Virus record (IMG/VR): IMGVR_UViG_3300024346_000373
Span: 1 to 29,028 of that record
Direction: 5' to 3' (one strand)
Length of the DNA stretch: 29,028 nt
Origin: a virus
The stretch's first letter is position 1; each line of letters begins with the position of its first letter. The notes under the pieces are model-generated. The model was not told the DNA's origin, searched no databases, and saw only the letters and a list, made by a program, of their open reading frames with translations. The position numbers and the translations under genes are program-made. Below, one piece after another: positions 22,291 through 28,056 of this stretch.

Positions 22291-23194
22291 ATTCGATCAC
22301 CCTCCAAAAACGATCTGGCCCATCTAGAAAATAGTCCTCGATAACAGATAAAGCCTCAGAATACCATGGTTCAAATTGAGGCAATACGTTTTCATTTATC
22401 ACAGGAATACAATCCAAAAGTTTGCATTCGATTAAGGTGCGACTTCCGACATCGATATCTCTAGGAAAAAAGATCATTCCTTTGCTTTTTGCTAGTTCCT
22501 CAAGAAACTGCTCGTTGGATACGCCACCAATAAGAAACGAATTAAGACCGTTATCTTTGCAATATTTCATCGCATCTTCTGTGCCTTTTATCCAACTGTC
22601 TGACTTTAAAATAAGCCAACGATCTTGTACTTCTAATTCTCCACGCTCTTTACGCTCTCTTACCTTGCGAATGTTCAATATGGTTTCTGGATAAAAGGTT
22701 GAACTCTGGGTGAAGTCCTTTGTTTTCCCTTTTAATTCTGGATATAGCCGATAAAACTTATCACGTTGACCATCACTGCACCAAAACAAAACCTTGGCAT
22801 GTGTCATCCAGTATGCTATGTATTGGCCAGCAGGTGTTTCCTCGCATCCGCAAACACCAACTTGTAGCTCATGCTTCTTCGTCGATCTCATAACACAAGG
22901 TTTGAAATCATATTCGAAAAAATAATACCGAATATTTAGGTCAATGAACTTCTGGAGGAGATACGTCGGGGTCATTGTTTGATTCCCGAATACCCATATC
23001 TTGTCTTTATGTTTTTTGATCAAACTTTCTGTAATTGAATGTGCATGAAGCTCAAACAGTTTTTTAGGACAAGCTTTGATGATGGCATCAGAGGTTAACT
23101 CTGCACCACCTATAAGCTCTTTTGCAAAAAAATCTTGAACGAATATAACTTCGGTCGAAGCTGGAATGTAGAATTCTTTAGGAAGGTTTATCAT
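22280..23194 (-). CDS. Putative glycosyltransferase (GT-B-like), separate from the main sugar cluster
   Basis: From ATG 23194 (304 residues; a GTG at 23200 adds two). The N-terminus reads EVIFVQDFFAKELIGGAELT, resembling the GxGG acceptor loop (IGGAE) of GT4 enzymes. WMTHAKVLFWCSDGQRDKFY is the inter-domain helix. DRWLILKSDSWIKGTEDAMK and LNSFLIGGVSNEQFLEELAK form a donor-domain Rossmann half, and PRDIDVGSRTLIECKLLDCI takes the place of the usual EALACG region. So it is likely a sugar transferase with a degenerate donor motif. A late-promoter-like AATAAATA lies 22 nt upstream. It sits among plus-strand genes, away from the main cluster. The sugar is unknown. Confidence 0.7.
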   Translation of the reverse strand: MINLPKEFYIPASTEVIFVQDFFAKELIGGAELTSDAIIKACPKKLFELHAHSITESLIKKHKDKIWVFGNQTMTPTYLLQKFIDLNIRYYFFEYDFKPCVMRSTKKHELQVGVCGCEETPAGQYIAYWMTHAKVLFWCSDGQRDKFYRLYPELKGKTKDFTQSSTFYPETILNIRKVRERKERGELEVQDRWLILKSDSWIKGTEDAMKYCKDNGLNSFLIGGVSNEQFLEELAKSKGMIFFPRDIDVGSRTLIECKLLDCIPVINENVLPQFEPWYSEALSVIEDYFLDGPDRFWRVIESNL

Positions 23195-23216
23195 AGTCAC
23201 TATTGTAACTGAGCTC

Positions 23217-23224
23217 TATTTATT
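23217..23224 (-). promoter_or_regulatory. Late-promoter-like AATAAATA upstream of the glycosyltransferase
   Basis: The minus strand reads AATAAATA, one base off the TATAAATA late consensus, 22 nt before ATG 23194 and in the short gap between divergent genes. Spacing to the start is short but suits T4-type late genes. It is weak evidence alone because the region is AT-rich. Confidence 0.3.
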
Positions 23225-23233
23225 TGTAACCAT

Positions 23234-23827
23234 ATGAGCAAAAAACTTTACGATATATTGTTCGAAGACGCTGCGCCAGCAAAAAGACCAGATCTTGCAG
23301 CTCGTTTAAAAAAAACTCAAGATGCGGCAACTCCAAAAAGATCACCAAGTGGTAAAATTGAAGTTCATCCACACCAAGTATTAAGTGCAATGCAAAATCA
23401 AATCGAAAAGGAAATACCTACAATCACTCAAATAGCAAAAGAAATTAATCCATCTAAAGATGCAATTGCAACAGCAAAAAAAGCCATAGATCAAGTCGAT
23501 AAAGTTATAGACGGAATTGCTTACTTTCAAGGTGATTCTTCAAAACAATCACAACCACAACAACCTACCGATAAACCTCAACAAGCGCAACCAAGCGAAC
23601 CACAAAAAAATCCAACCGTTGCCAAAACTCAAGAAGTTCCGCAAGCAGCCATCGAAGACGCAATGCGCCAACAAACAAAATCGCAAGGAACTAATACAAG
23701 TGTACCCCCCGCAAATAAACCCGGCTTATTCAACCGACTAAAGCAGGGAGCACAAGCAGCTAAACAACGTATTGGATTGGAAGAAGCAATCAAAGAAGCC
23801 GTAAAGGATGGATTTAAGTCTCGCTAG
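23234..23827 (+). CDS. Gln/Pro-rich hypothetical protein
   Basis: The second plus-strand gene encodes 197 residues. The N-terminus MSKKLYDILFEDA is followed by a Lys/Arg-Pro segment. Residues about 50-98 are helical (LSAMQNQIEKEIPTITQIAK and onward to VDKVIDGIAYF). About 99-150 is low complexity, rich in Gln, Pro and Ser (SKQSQPQQPTDKPQQAQPSE); a basic helical tail ends GLEEAIKEAVKDGFKSR. Codons are very A-rich compared with neighbours. No Shine-Dalgarno is visible before ATG 23234. No domain is recognised. A linker-rich protein of this kind could be a scaffold or structural adaptor, but there is no direct evidence. Its last 14 bases overlap the next minus-strand gene tail-to-tail. Confidence 0.75.
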   Translation: MSKKLYDILFEDAAPAKRPDLAARLKKTQDAATPKRSPSGKIEVHPHQVLSAMQNQIEKEIPTITQIAKEINPSKDAIATAKKAIDQVDKVIDGIAYFQGDSSKQSQPQQPTDKPQQAQPSEPQKNPTVAKTQEVPQAAIEDAMRQQTKSQGTNTSVPPANKPGLFNRLKQGAQAAKQRIGLEEAIKEAVKDGFKSR

Positions 23828-24245
23828 TATTCGCCTCTTTAGCCTTAAGGTGATTTACAATCTTCACCTTTACCTGTTTCTCCGTTTCAATTCCATATGG
23901 TTTGCCATCCCTATATAGAATCTCACAATATCCAGAACCAAGACCCATCGTCATATCCTCAACACCAACAACCTGTGACAACTTCGTGCGAACGTTGAGC
24001 CCAATAAAGCTCTCAGCGGATACTTCCTCTACCTTGTATTGGTTGTGTTCCACACCTACAATATCACTCTCCTTGATGGTCTTCAAAAAGCTTTGCACAC
24101 GCTCAACATCAACCATCTTACCACCAGCACTCATATATTGCATAATCCCAGACAGATGCTCTCGGGTTTGTCTCCCCTCGTAATACATGTCTCTAGGATG
24201 GTTCTTAACCTTTACTGTGACCGTCTTCTCTGTTACTTCACTCAT
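23814..24245 (-). CDS. Hypothetical protein (beta-rich, 143 aa)
   Basis: The protein begins MSEVTEKTVTVKVKNHPRDM and continues with a mixed alpha/beta segment GRQTREHLSGIMQYMSAGGK. It then has strands and turns (VEHNQYKVEEVSAESFIGLN, VEDMTMGLGSGYCEILYRDG) and a final strand KQVKVKIVNHLKAKEANT. The repeated short basic strand VKVKN/VKIVNH at both ends may pair in a small barrel. I do not recognise it. The ATG at 24245 follows a 48-nt gap after the paralogue-family block; no strong Shine-Dalgarno is seen. Confidence 0.75.
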   Translation of the reverse strand: MSEVTEKTVTVKVKNHPRDMYYEGRQTREHLSGIMQYMSAGGKMVDVERVQSFLKTIKESDIVGVEHNQYKVEEVSAESFIGLNVRTKLSQVVGVEDMTMGLGSGYCEILYRDGKPYGIETEKQVKVKIVNHLKAKEANTSET

Positions 24246-24293
24246 TGTGTTTTCCTAACCTTTCTTGGCCGTTTAAACCGCTATAATCGTTTT

Positions 24294-24593
24294 TTATTCT
24301 GAAATTCGCTTCCAAGCTTTAAGCACGCTTTCGTTTATTCTTGACCATCCAATGTCACCATACTGGGATAAAGCCTTAATATCCCGTGACGTATATTCAT
24401 CATTATTCGCTATACACTCCAACAAGCAAATATACTCATGCTCTCGAATGGAAAAACAATCTGGACCGTATATGTTGTGCCTGTCACCAAAGTAAAAATA
24501 GAAATTAGGGTACGCTGCTCCTAGCCTCCCTACTGCTAGCACGCCATGTAACAGGGCAGGCTCCCAGCTATATAGCTTTCCTATCTTAATCAT
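24294..24593 (-). CDS. GKLY...G-x-IG family small protein (member 1)
   Basis: From ATG 24593, 99 residues (a TTG at 24605 adds four). It starts MIKIGKLYSWEPALLHG and ends with ALSQYGDIGWSRINESVLKA. The two ends are the family marks, with a G-D-I-G in place of the usual DGxIG. The middle (SIREHEYICLLECIANNDEY) aligns in position with the others' strand plus helix. Members look like small beta-barrel proteins. Members 1-3 (24294-25186) form a direct tandem array, so local duplication is likely. The function is unknown. Confidence 0.75.
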   Translation of the reverse strand: MIKIGKLYSWEPALLHGVLAVGRLGAAYPNFYFYFGDRHNIYGPDCFSIREHEYICLLECIANNDEYTSRDIKALSQYGDIGWSRINESVLKAWKRISE

Positions 24594-24605
24594 GATGCAT
24601 CTCAA

Positions 24606-24911
24606 TTATTCTGTTACAAGGTTCCAATCGCTAATCGTATATACCCTGCACCATCCAATCGATCCGTCCGGACTTAGAGCTTTAAATGCAAACATACATT
24701 CGCTTTCCGACGCAATCTTACGAACTTCTTGGTTTGTAATGCACGCTAGCACGCAAACAACATCGTTGGATTTAATTTCGAACTTAACACCGTGTGTAAA
24801 CATATTCTCGTTTACTTTGTCATAGAAAAACAACGACTGCCGAATATCGCCCAAATGTCGTTTAGGCTGCCATGCATATAGTTTTCCTACCTTGAACATG
24901 TCCCAGCTCAT
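24606..24911 (-). CDS. GKLY...PDGSIGW family small protein (member 2)
   Basis: ATG 24911 overlaps the stop of member 3 (ATGA), so I prefer it to ATG 24926 (101 residues). MSWDMFKVGKLYAWQPKRHL opens the protein. SNDVVCVLACITNQ is the middle strand. KALSPDGSIGWCRVYTIS is the clearest copy of the C-terminal family motif. It is closest to member 1 in the block (both have GKLYSW/GKLYAW, C-LACI/C-LECI and IGW), so the two probably arose by tandem duplication. The function is unknown. Confidence 0.8.
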   Translation of the reverse strand: MSWDMFKVGKLYAWQPKRHLGDIRQSLFFYDKVNENMFTHGVKFEIKSNDVVCVLACITNQEVRKIASESECMFAFKALSPDGSIGWCRVYTISDWNLVTE

Positions 24912-25186
24912 AGAGTTTGTACCCATTCGTCTGGGTATGCCCTCGCCCAGCCAACGTTGCCATTCGGGGTAAGTACAAACAAGTCGTAAACGATAGTGTC
25001 ATGTACTTGGAAAAAATGCCCTACTTTAAGGAGTAGAACATGGTCGGGATCATGTATGAATTCTTTTTCGGCCCCCAACTTGAATATGTCTGTTTGCTCA
25101 CCCAAGTAGACTACTGCTACTCGCTTTCCTGAGCTAGCAGGTCGATATAATCGACCTACAATGAACTGTGTTTTAGTGGTTTTCAC
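24908..25186 (-). CDS. GRLY...PNGNVGW family small protein (member 3)
   Basis: The frame is open to TTG 25195; GTG 25186 gives 92 residues (VKTTKTQFIVGRLYRPASSG). Neither start has a clear ribosome site, so the true start is uncertain. The C-terminal motif is FVLTPNGNVGWARAYPDEW. HDPDHVLLLKVGHFFQVHDT is the middle strand, comparable with SIREHEYICLLECI of member 1. Its start lies inside the end of the deaminase gene (stop 25173), so it depends on translation of that gene. The function is unknown. Confidence 0.75.
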   Translation of the reverse strand: MKTTKTQFIVGRLYRPASSGKRVAVVYLGEQTDIFKLGAEKEFIHDPDHVLLLKVGHFFQVHDTIVYDLFVLTPNGNVGWARAYPDEWVQTL

Positions 25187-25595
25187 GGGGGTCAATTATC
25201 CGCAACACGCCATACTCATTGTTGCTAATCGTGTAGATTGCTCGCTTGATTCCGTAGCTATGCAAAACAGCTTGACACATTGTGCAGGGCTTTGCCATAG
25301 CCAAAGCAAGATTGTTTTGATTGTCTGCACGAAGGCGCCGAACAACAACGATCTTGCTTCCACGGAGATCGATCTTTCGCCTCACATTCAAAACAGCATC
25401 AACCTCGGCATGAATACTGTTGCAGTGTGGATTAGTCTTATAACGCTCCTGCAAACCAGAGTTCGCACGAGAGTTATAACCAACAGAGAGAACACGCCCG
25501 CCGCCGACAATCGTCGCTGTAAGCCAAGCTGGCATACTGTCATCGTGTCGGTGCGACCTCGCAAAACCAAGCGTGGCTTCGATCAGGCGGTTCAT
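25173..25595 (-). CDS. CMP/dCMP deaminase-like zinc enzyme
   Basis: This 140-residue protein has the zinc-deaminase pattern: CNSIHAEVDAVLN (58-70, His62 ligand and Glu64 proton shuttle in H-A-E) and KPCTMCQAVLHSYGIKRAIY (102-121, Cys104 and Cys107). This identifies the CMP/dCMP deaminase superfamily. SVGYNSRANS (37-46) is the substrate-side loop. A phage deaminase supplies dUMP for thymidylate synthesis, but tRNA adenosine or other cytosine substrates cannot be excluded; the sequence is shorter than dCMP deaminases that carry an allosteric dCTP/dTTP-binding insertion. It precedes member 3 of the small family, which it overlaps. Confidence 0.87.
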   Translation of the reverse strand: MNRLIEATLGFARSHRHDDSMPAWLTATIVGGGRVLSVGYNSRANSGLQERYKTNPHCNSIHAEVDAVLNVRRKIDLRGSKIVVVRRLRADNQNNLALAMAKPCTMCQAVLHSYGIKRAIYTISNNEYGVLRIIDPRENH

Positions 25596-25603
25596 TGGAT
25601 CGT

Positions 25604-25786
25604 TCAGTCTTCGTCAGTAACGCCGAAAAAAAAGTCATCGTCGGATTCAGCGATTGGCCGGATTGCTCCCCGTTCCAGCTTTCGCTGTCGTTCACGCTCC
25701 AAGGCATCCTGCCCCACAGAGCGAGCCCTACGAACGGGTTGGAAACTCTCGCCGCTAAAACGCTTGTTCTTGTTGTGATTAGCCAT
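25604..25786 (-). CDS. Small charged hypothetical protein (60 aa)
   Basis: The protein reads MANHNKNKRFSGESFQPVRR, followed by a basic helix (RSVGQDALERERQRKLERGA) and an acidic, aromatic end ESDDDFFFGVTDED. The mixed charge and the terminal D/F block resemble short phage peptides that bind nucleic acid or a partner protein. The ATG 25786 is preceded only by a weak AAAAG-type site. Its end lies 8 nt before the deaminase start. No family is recognised. Confidence 0.6.
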   Translation of the reverse strand: MANHNKNKRFSGESFQPVRRARSVGQDALERERQRKLERGAIRPIAESDDDFFFGVTDED

Positions 25787-25818
25787 TTTCTTTTGTTTTC
25801 TTGTTTATTAGGTGTGAA

Positions 25819-26070
25819 TCAAACCGAAAGATATTGAGCGGTATAGTCAGAAAGATAGTGCATACCAACCTCGGCAGCACGCTGATGAACAGTGGTAGTA
25901 ACGCTATACTTGCGAGGATTGATCGTAACAGTCTTGTGATCACGATCAACCGTGGCAATTACGGTGTTATAGCTGCGAACCTCGTTACCCTTCATGGTAA
26001 GAGAACCAAACTTGAAGCTCTTGCCAGTGTTAACAAAGGTCACGAACTCATTAGAACGGATGCGAGCCAT
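25819..26070 (-). CDS. Small conserved-looking phage protein (83 aa)
   Basis: It reads MARIRSNEFVTFVNTGKSFK, then FGSLTMKGNEVRSYNTVIAT and VTINPRKYSVTTTVHQRAAE, a compact all-beta start and a helical end. I recall short phage proteins with the same N-terminal pattern (TGKSFKFGS...GNEV.SY...IA, then NxxKYSxTTxxHQ) of unknown function; this is by memory only. ATG 26070 has a purine-rich AGAGAGAAAAGAA upstream. It lies after the 84-nt AT-rich gap 26071-26154, which has an AACAATATTGTT palindrome but no clear promoter. Confidence 0.75.
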   Translation of the reverse strand: MARIRSNEFVTFVNTGKSFKFGSLTMKGNEVRSYNTVIATVDRDHKTVTINPRKYSVTTTVHQRAAEVGMHYLSDYTAQYLSV

Positions 26071-26154
26071 TTCTTTTCTCTCTTTCTATAAACAGAATAC
26101 CATGCAACAGTGATTATATAAAACAATATTGTTCTTTTTTTGTTTTTGGTTTAT

Positions 26155-26415
26155 TTACAGGGTTTTGACGAGTTCAATTTCATCGTACCAGAACGAGGTA
26201 TATCCGATTTTTCCATCTGTTGTTAGGATTTTGAGTTTGTGGATGCTCCCGCCCAAGAAAATTTCTGGGCTCATACCGATTCCTTCCGACGTTTCGAGTG
26301 CCACAAATGTTTCATCATTTTTGATTGTGGCAATAATCTCAAGTTTTTCATCAAAAACAGCGGTTTCTGCAAAAAGCTTTTTGCAGAAACGATACATTTT
26401 TCCTGCGAGGATCAT
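26155..26415 (-). CDS. GKMY...DGKIGY family small protein (member 4)
   Basis: This 86-residue protein starts MILAGKMYRFCKKLFAETAV and ends KILTTDGKIGYTSFWYDEIE, followed by LVKTL. The G-K-M-Y and T-D-G-K-I-G-Y positions are the family marks. The middle segment NDETFVALETSEGIGMSPE has no strong resemblance to the tandem members, so it is a divergent copy. It lies 5 nt after the preceding ORF. The function is unknown. Confidence 0.75.
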   Translation of the reverse strand: MILAGKMYRFCKKLFAETAVFDEKLEIIATIKNDETFVALETSEGIGMSPEIFLGGSIHKLKILTTDGKIGYTSFWYDEIELVKTL

Positions 26416-26420
26416 TGCGG

Positions 26421-26714
26421 TTAGTTCATTACGGTTGTGTTAACAATTCCAAGGCGAAACAAAGCTTTTACAAAAGCTTCTTCGCTATGTGTTGGAATGT
26501 TGATGTTTGCTTCGGCGGCAGAGTCTTTAAAAGCTCCACGAATGGAGTTAGCAATATAATTCATATACACTTCGTTGGTTGGTGTGTTCCCATCCGGATG
26601 ATCCCGTTTGCAAATATATGCAACAAAATCCTTTGCGTTTGTATACTGAATAACCTCACGATCAAAATCGGTTTTGCCGAAAATAACCACCATCTCACCA
26701 GTCTTTGCAACCAT
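26421..26714 (-). CDS. Hypothetical protein (97 aa) with a strong ribosome site
   Basis: The gene starts with ATG 26714 behind AGGAGGAAACTG, the best Shine-Dalgarno in this block. The protein reads MVAKTGEMVVIFGKTDFDRE, VIQYTNAKDFVAYICKRDHP and then NSIRGAFKDSAAEANINIPT and EEAFVKALFRLGIVN. It has a first strand, then probably helices, and no motif I recognise. The 148-nt gap upstream (26715-26862) starts with a hairpin and holds no clear tRNA or promoter. Confidence 0.75.
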   Translation of the reverse strand: MVAKTGEMVVIFGKTDFDREVIQYTNAKDFVAYICKRDHPDGNTPTNEVYMNYIANSIRGAFKDSAAEANINIPTHSEEAFVKALFRLGIVNTTVMN

Positions 26715-26831
26715 CAGTTTCCTCCTGTCAACAACTAGAGTCTATTCCCAGAACCACTCAATTGTCTATGCACCGATCAATCACGGTCTTGCATCAAACT
26801 CTTGAACCATACATAGTGTGTTCGAATCGTT

Positions 26832-26852
26832 TTTACCTTAAAACAAGGTAAA
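26832..26852. repeat. Hairpin just downstream of the 62-aa gene
   Basis: TTTACCTT (26832-26839) and AAGGTAAA (26845-26852) form an 8-bp inverted repeat with a five-base loop, starting 10 nt after the stop of the gene at 26863. In the minus-strand transcript the stem is followed by AAACG and not by a U run, so it is probably a 3'-end-protecting hairpin or a weak terminator. Confidence 0.5.
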
Positions 26853-26862
26853 TTGTGAAAAA

Positions 26863-27051
26863 TCAATCATAACAATCATTGCAATCTTCGTTAAGAAGAT
26901 GATCATCAGCAATCTCACATTCATATTCCTCAAGATATTCACGTTGCATATTGCGTTGACCTTTACGTGGTTCATTTAAGGAACGTGCATGCATCCCACC
27001 CTTGCGGTTATAAGCCAAAACAGCAATCATATTACGAACGTTGTGATTCAT
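26863..27051 (-). CDS. Small hypothetical protein (62 aa), acidic C-terminus
   Basis: It reads MNHNVRNMIAVLAYNRKGGM, then HARSLNEPRKGQRNMQREYL and EEYECEIADDHLLNEDCNDC, ending YD. The first half is basic and the last third is acidic with three Cys. An AGGTGGT-like site precedes the ATG. No family is recognised. It lies between two hairpins (27091-27114 and 26832-26852), so it may have its own short transcript. Confidence 0.6.
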   Translation of the reverse strand: MNHNVRNMIAVLAYNRKGGMHARSLNEPRKGQRNMQREYLEEYECEIADDHLLNEDCNDCYD

Positions 27052-27090
27052 AGGTTTATCATACCACCTGTTTGATATTATCTAAATATA

Positions 27091-27114
27091 TTTCGTTTGA
27101 TTAATCAAACGAAA
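27091..27114. terminator. Perfect 24-bp palindrome over the end of member 5; possible terminator
   Basis: The arms TTTCGTTTGA and TCAAACGAAA flank a TTAA centre. The palindrome contains the stop codon of the gene at 27105-27341 and is followed on the minus strand by the T/A-rich TATATTTAGATAATAT. It could act as a weak intrinsic terminator for either strand or as a binding site for a dimeric protein. The gene's last codons (Arg-Phe-Val-stop) are inside it. Confidence 0.45.
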
Positions 27115-27341
27115 CGTCTCAGCTTGTCAGGTTGCCAGAATTCTCCAATATTGCCATCAGGCAGGAGAACACGAACGCTACATGGCTTTCCGTTGGGATT
27201 GTTACCAAATTTATATACCTCAAGAACGAACATATATGTGGTTGCTGTTTTGTAATACATCCATTGATTAGCTATACGAAACGCAATCGGGCTGTGGATT
27301 CCTTCCACGATATACAGGCCCCCTACATCAATAGTTGTCAT
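27105..27341 (-). CDS. GGLY...PDGNIGEF family small protein (member 5)
   Basis: This 78-residue protein starts MTTIDVGGLYIVEGIHSPIA, with middle strand TYMFVLEVYKFGNN and C-terminal motif VRVLLPDGNIGEFWQPDKLR, ending RFV. The V-L-L-P-D-G-N-I-G-E pattern is nearly the same as in member 6 (VLLPDGSIGE), making these two closest relatives. ATG 27341 overlaps the stop of the 62-residue gene upstream (ATGA). The stop lies inside a 24-bp palindrome. The function is unknown. Confidence 0.8.
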   Translation of the reverse strand: MTTIDVGGLYIVEGIHSPIAFRIANQWMYYKTATTYMFVLEVYKFGNNPNGKPCSVRVLLPDGNIGEFWQPDKLRRFV

Positions 27342-27526
27342 ACAAGAGATGCATTCATGAAACGATGCTGGGGGATGATTTCGTAACCTTTGGTTTTAAG
27401 GTCGTAAACCACGAAGGTGTTTTTTTCATTATCTACGTCACAAACAATACCATGCACATTCGCTTTGTGCGTAAACGTGAATTCATAACACTTGCCACGA
27501 CGCAAGGACGTAATCTTGTTGTTCAT
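27338..27526 (-). CDS. Small hypothetical protein (62 aa), possibly a reduced family member
   Basis: It reads MNNKITSLRRGKCYEFTFTH, KANVHGIVCDVDNEKNTFVV, YDLKTKGYEIIPQHRFMNAS and ends LV. RGKCYEF near the start resembles the GKxY of the neighbouring family, and the strand pattern is similar, but the PDGxIG end is missing, so relationship is only possible. An AAAGGT site precedes ATG 27526, and an ATCATATATGAT palindrome lies 12 nt upstream of it. The end overlaps member 5 by ATGA. Confidence 0.65.
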   Translation of the reverse strand: MNNKITSLRRGKCYEFTFTHKANVHGIVCDVDNEKNTFVVYDLKTKGYEIIPQHRFMNASLV

Positions 27527-27556
27527 ACCTTTATCATATCATATATGATCGATTAA

Positions 27557-27772
27557 CTAAAATATTTGTTCCAATTTTGGCAAATTTGAATACACGTAAA
27601 GCTCGCCAATCGAACCATCTGGGAGAAGTACCCTGTAATTTGCCCCGAGGCACGATTGTGCTCCCTCTATGATCATGATTATTGTGCTCGAATCATACGA
27701 GCACCATCCTTTTGATGGAGTGAATATGACCATCTCCGGTGTGCATTTATAAAGTTTCCCAACAATGATCAT
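27557..27772 (-). CDS. GKLY...PDGSIGE family small protein (member 6)
   Basis: This 71-residue protein reads MIIVGKLYKCTPEMVIFTPS, with STIIMIIEGAQSCLGANYRV as the middle strand and VLLPDGSIGELYVYSNLPKL at the end. It is the shortest and cleanest member, and shows the family's minimum: GKLY start, hydrophobic middle strand, then R-V-L-L-P-D-G-S-I-G-E. ATG 27772 overlaps the stop of member 7 (ATGA). The function is unknown. Confidence 0.8.
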   Translation of the reverse strand: MIIVGKLYKCTPEMVIFTPSKGWCSYDSSTIIMIIEGAQSCLGANYRVLLPDGSIGELYVYSNLPKLEQIF

Positions 27773-28056
27773 TGTGTAACCTCGAACAGTCTATCCGCTG
27801 CAACCGAAAAATCACCAATCACACCATCAGGGAAAAGCGCCCGCCAAGAAGACCAATCCTTTGGTGCATACATGAGACCTCCTTGGCCGAGAATTACAAC
27901 AATCGTACCGCATTCATACTTCCGGAATTTACCTTCGGCTACAACCAAAAAGTGTGGCATCGGCGTTCCGACTGATCTGCTAACTGGAACCATTTCCACC
28001 CGGTACATTTTACCAATTATAATTTTGCCATATTTGGTATTGATGAAATTAGTCAT
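27769..28056 (-). CDS. GKMY...PDGVIGDF family small protein (member 7)
   Basis: This 95-residue protein reads MTNFINTKYGKIIIGKMYRV, then GTPMPHFLVVAEGKFRKYEC and GTIVVILGQGGLMYAPKDWS, ending SWRALFPDGVIGDFSVAADR and LFEVTQ. The middle GTIVVILGQGG and the end R-A-L-F-P-D-G-V-I-G-D match member 6 in layout. ATG 28056 overlaps the mnmA stop (ATGA), so it is translated with the tRNA-modification enzyme. The function is unknown. Confidence 0.8.
   Translation of the reverse strand: MTNFINTKYGKIIIGKMYRVEMVPVSRSVGTPMPHFLVVAEGKFRKYECGTIVVILGQGGLMYAPKDWSSWRALFPDGVIGDFSVAADRLFEVTQ

Noticed and set aside
25173-25186. Frameshift fusion between the deaminase and member 3 of the small family
   Set aside because: The overlap is short and both proteins are complete with their own motifs. 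Simple translational coupling explains it.
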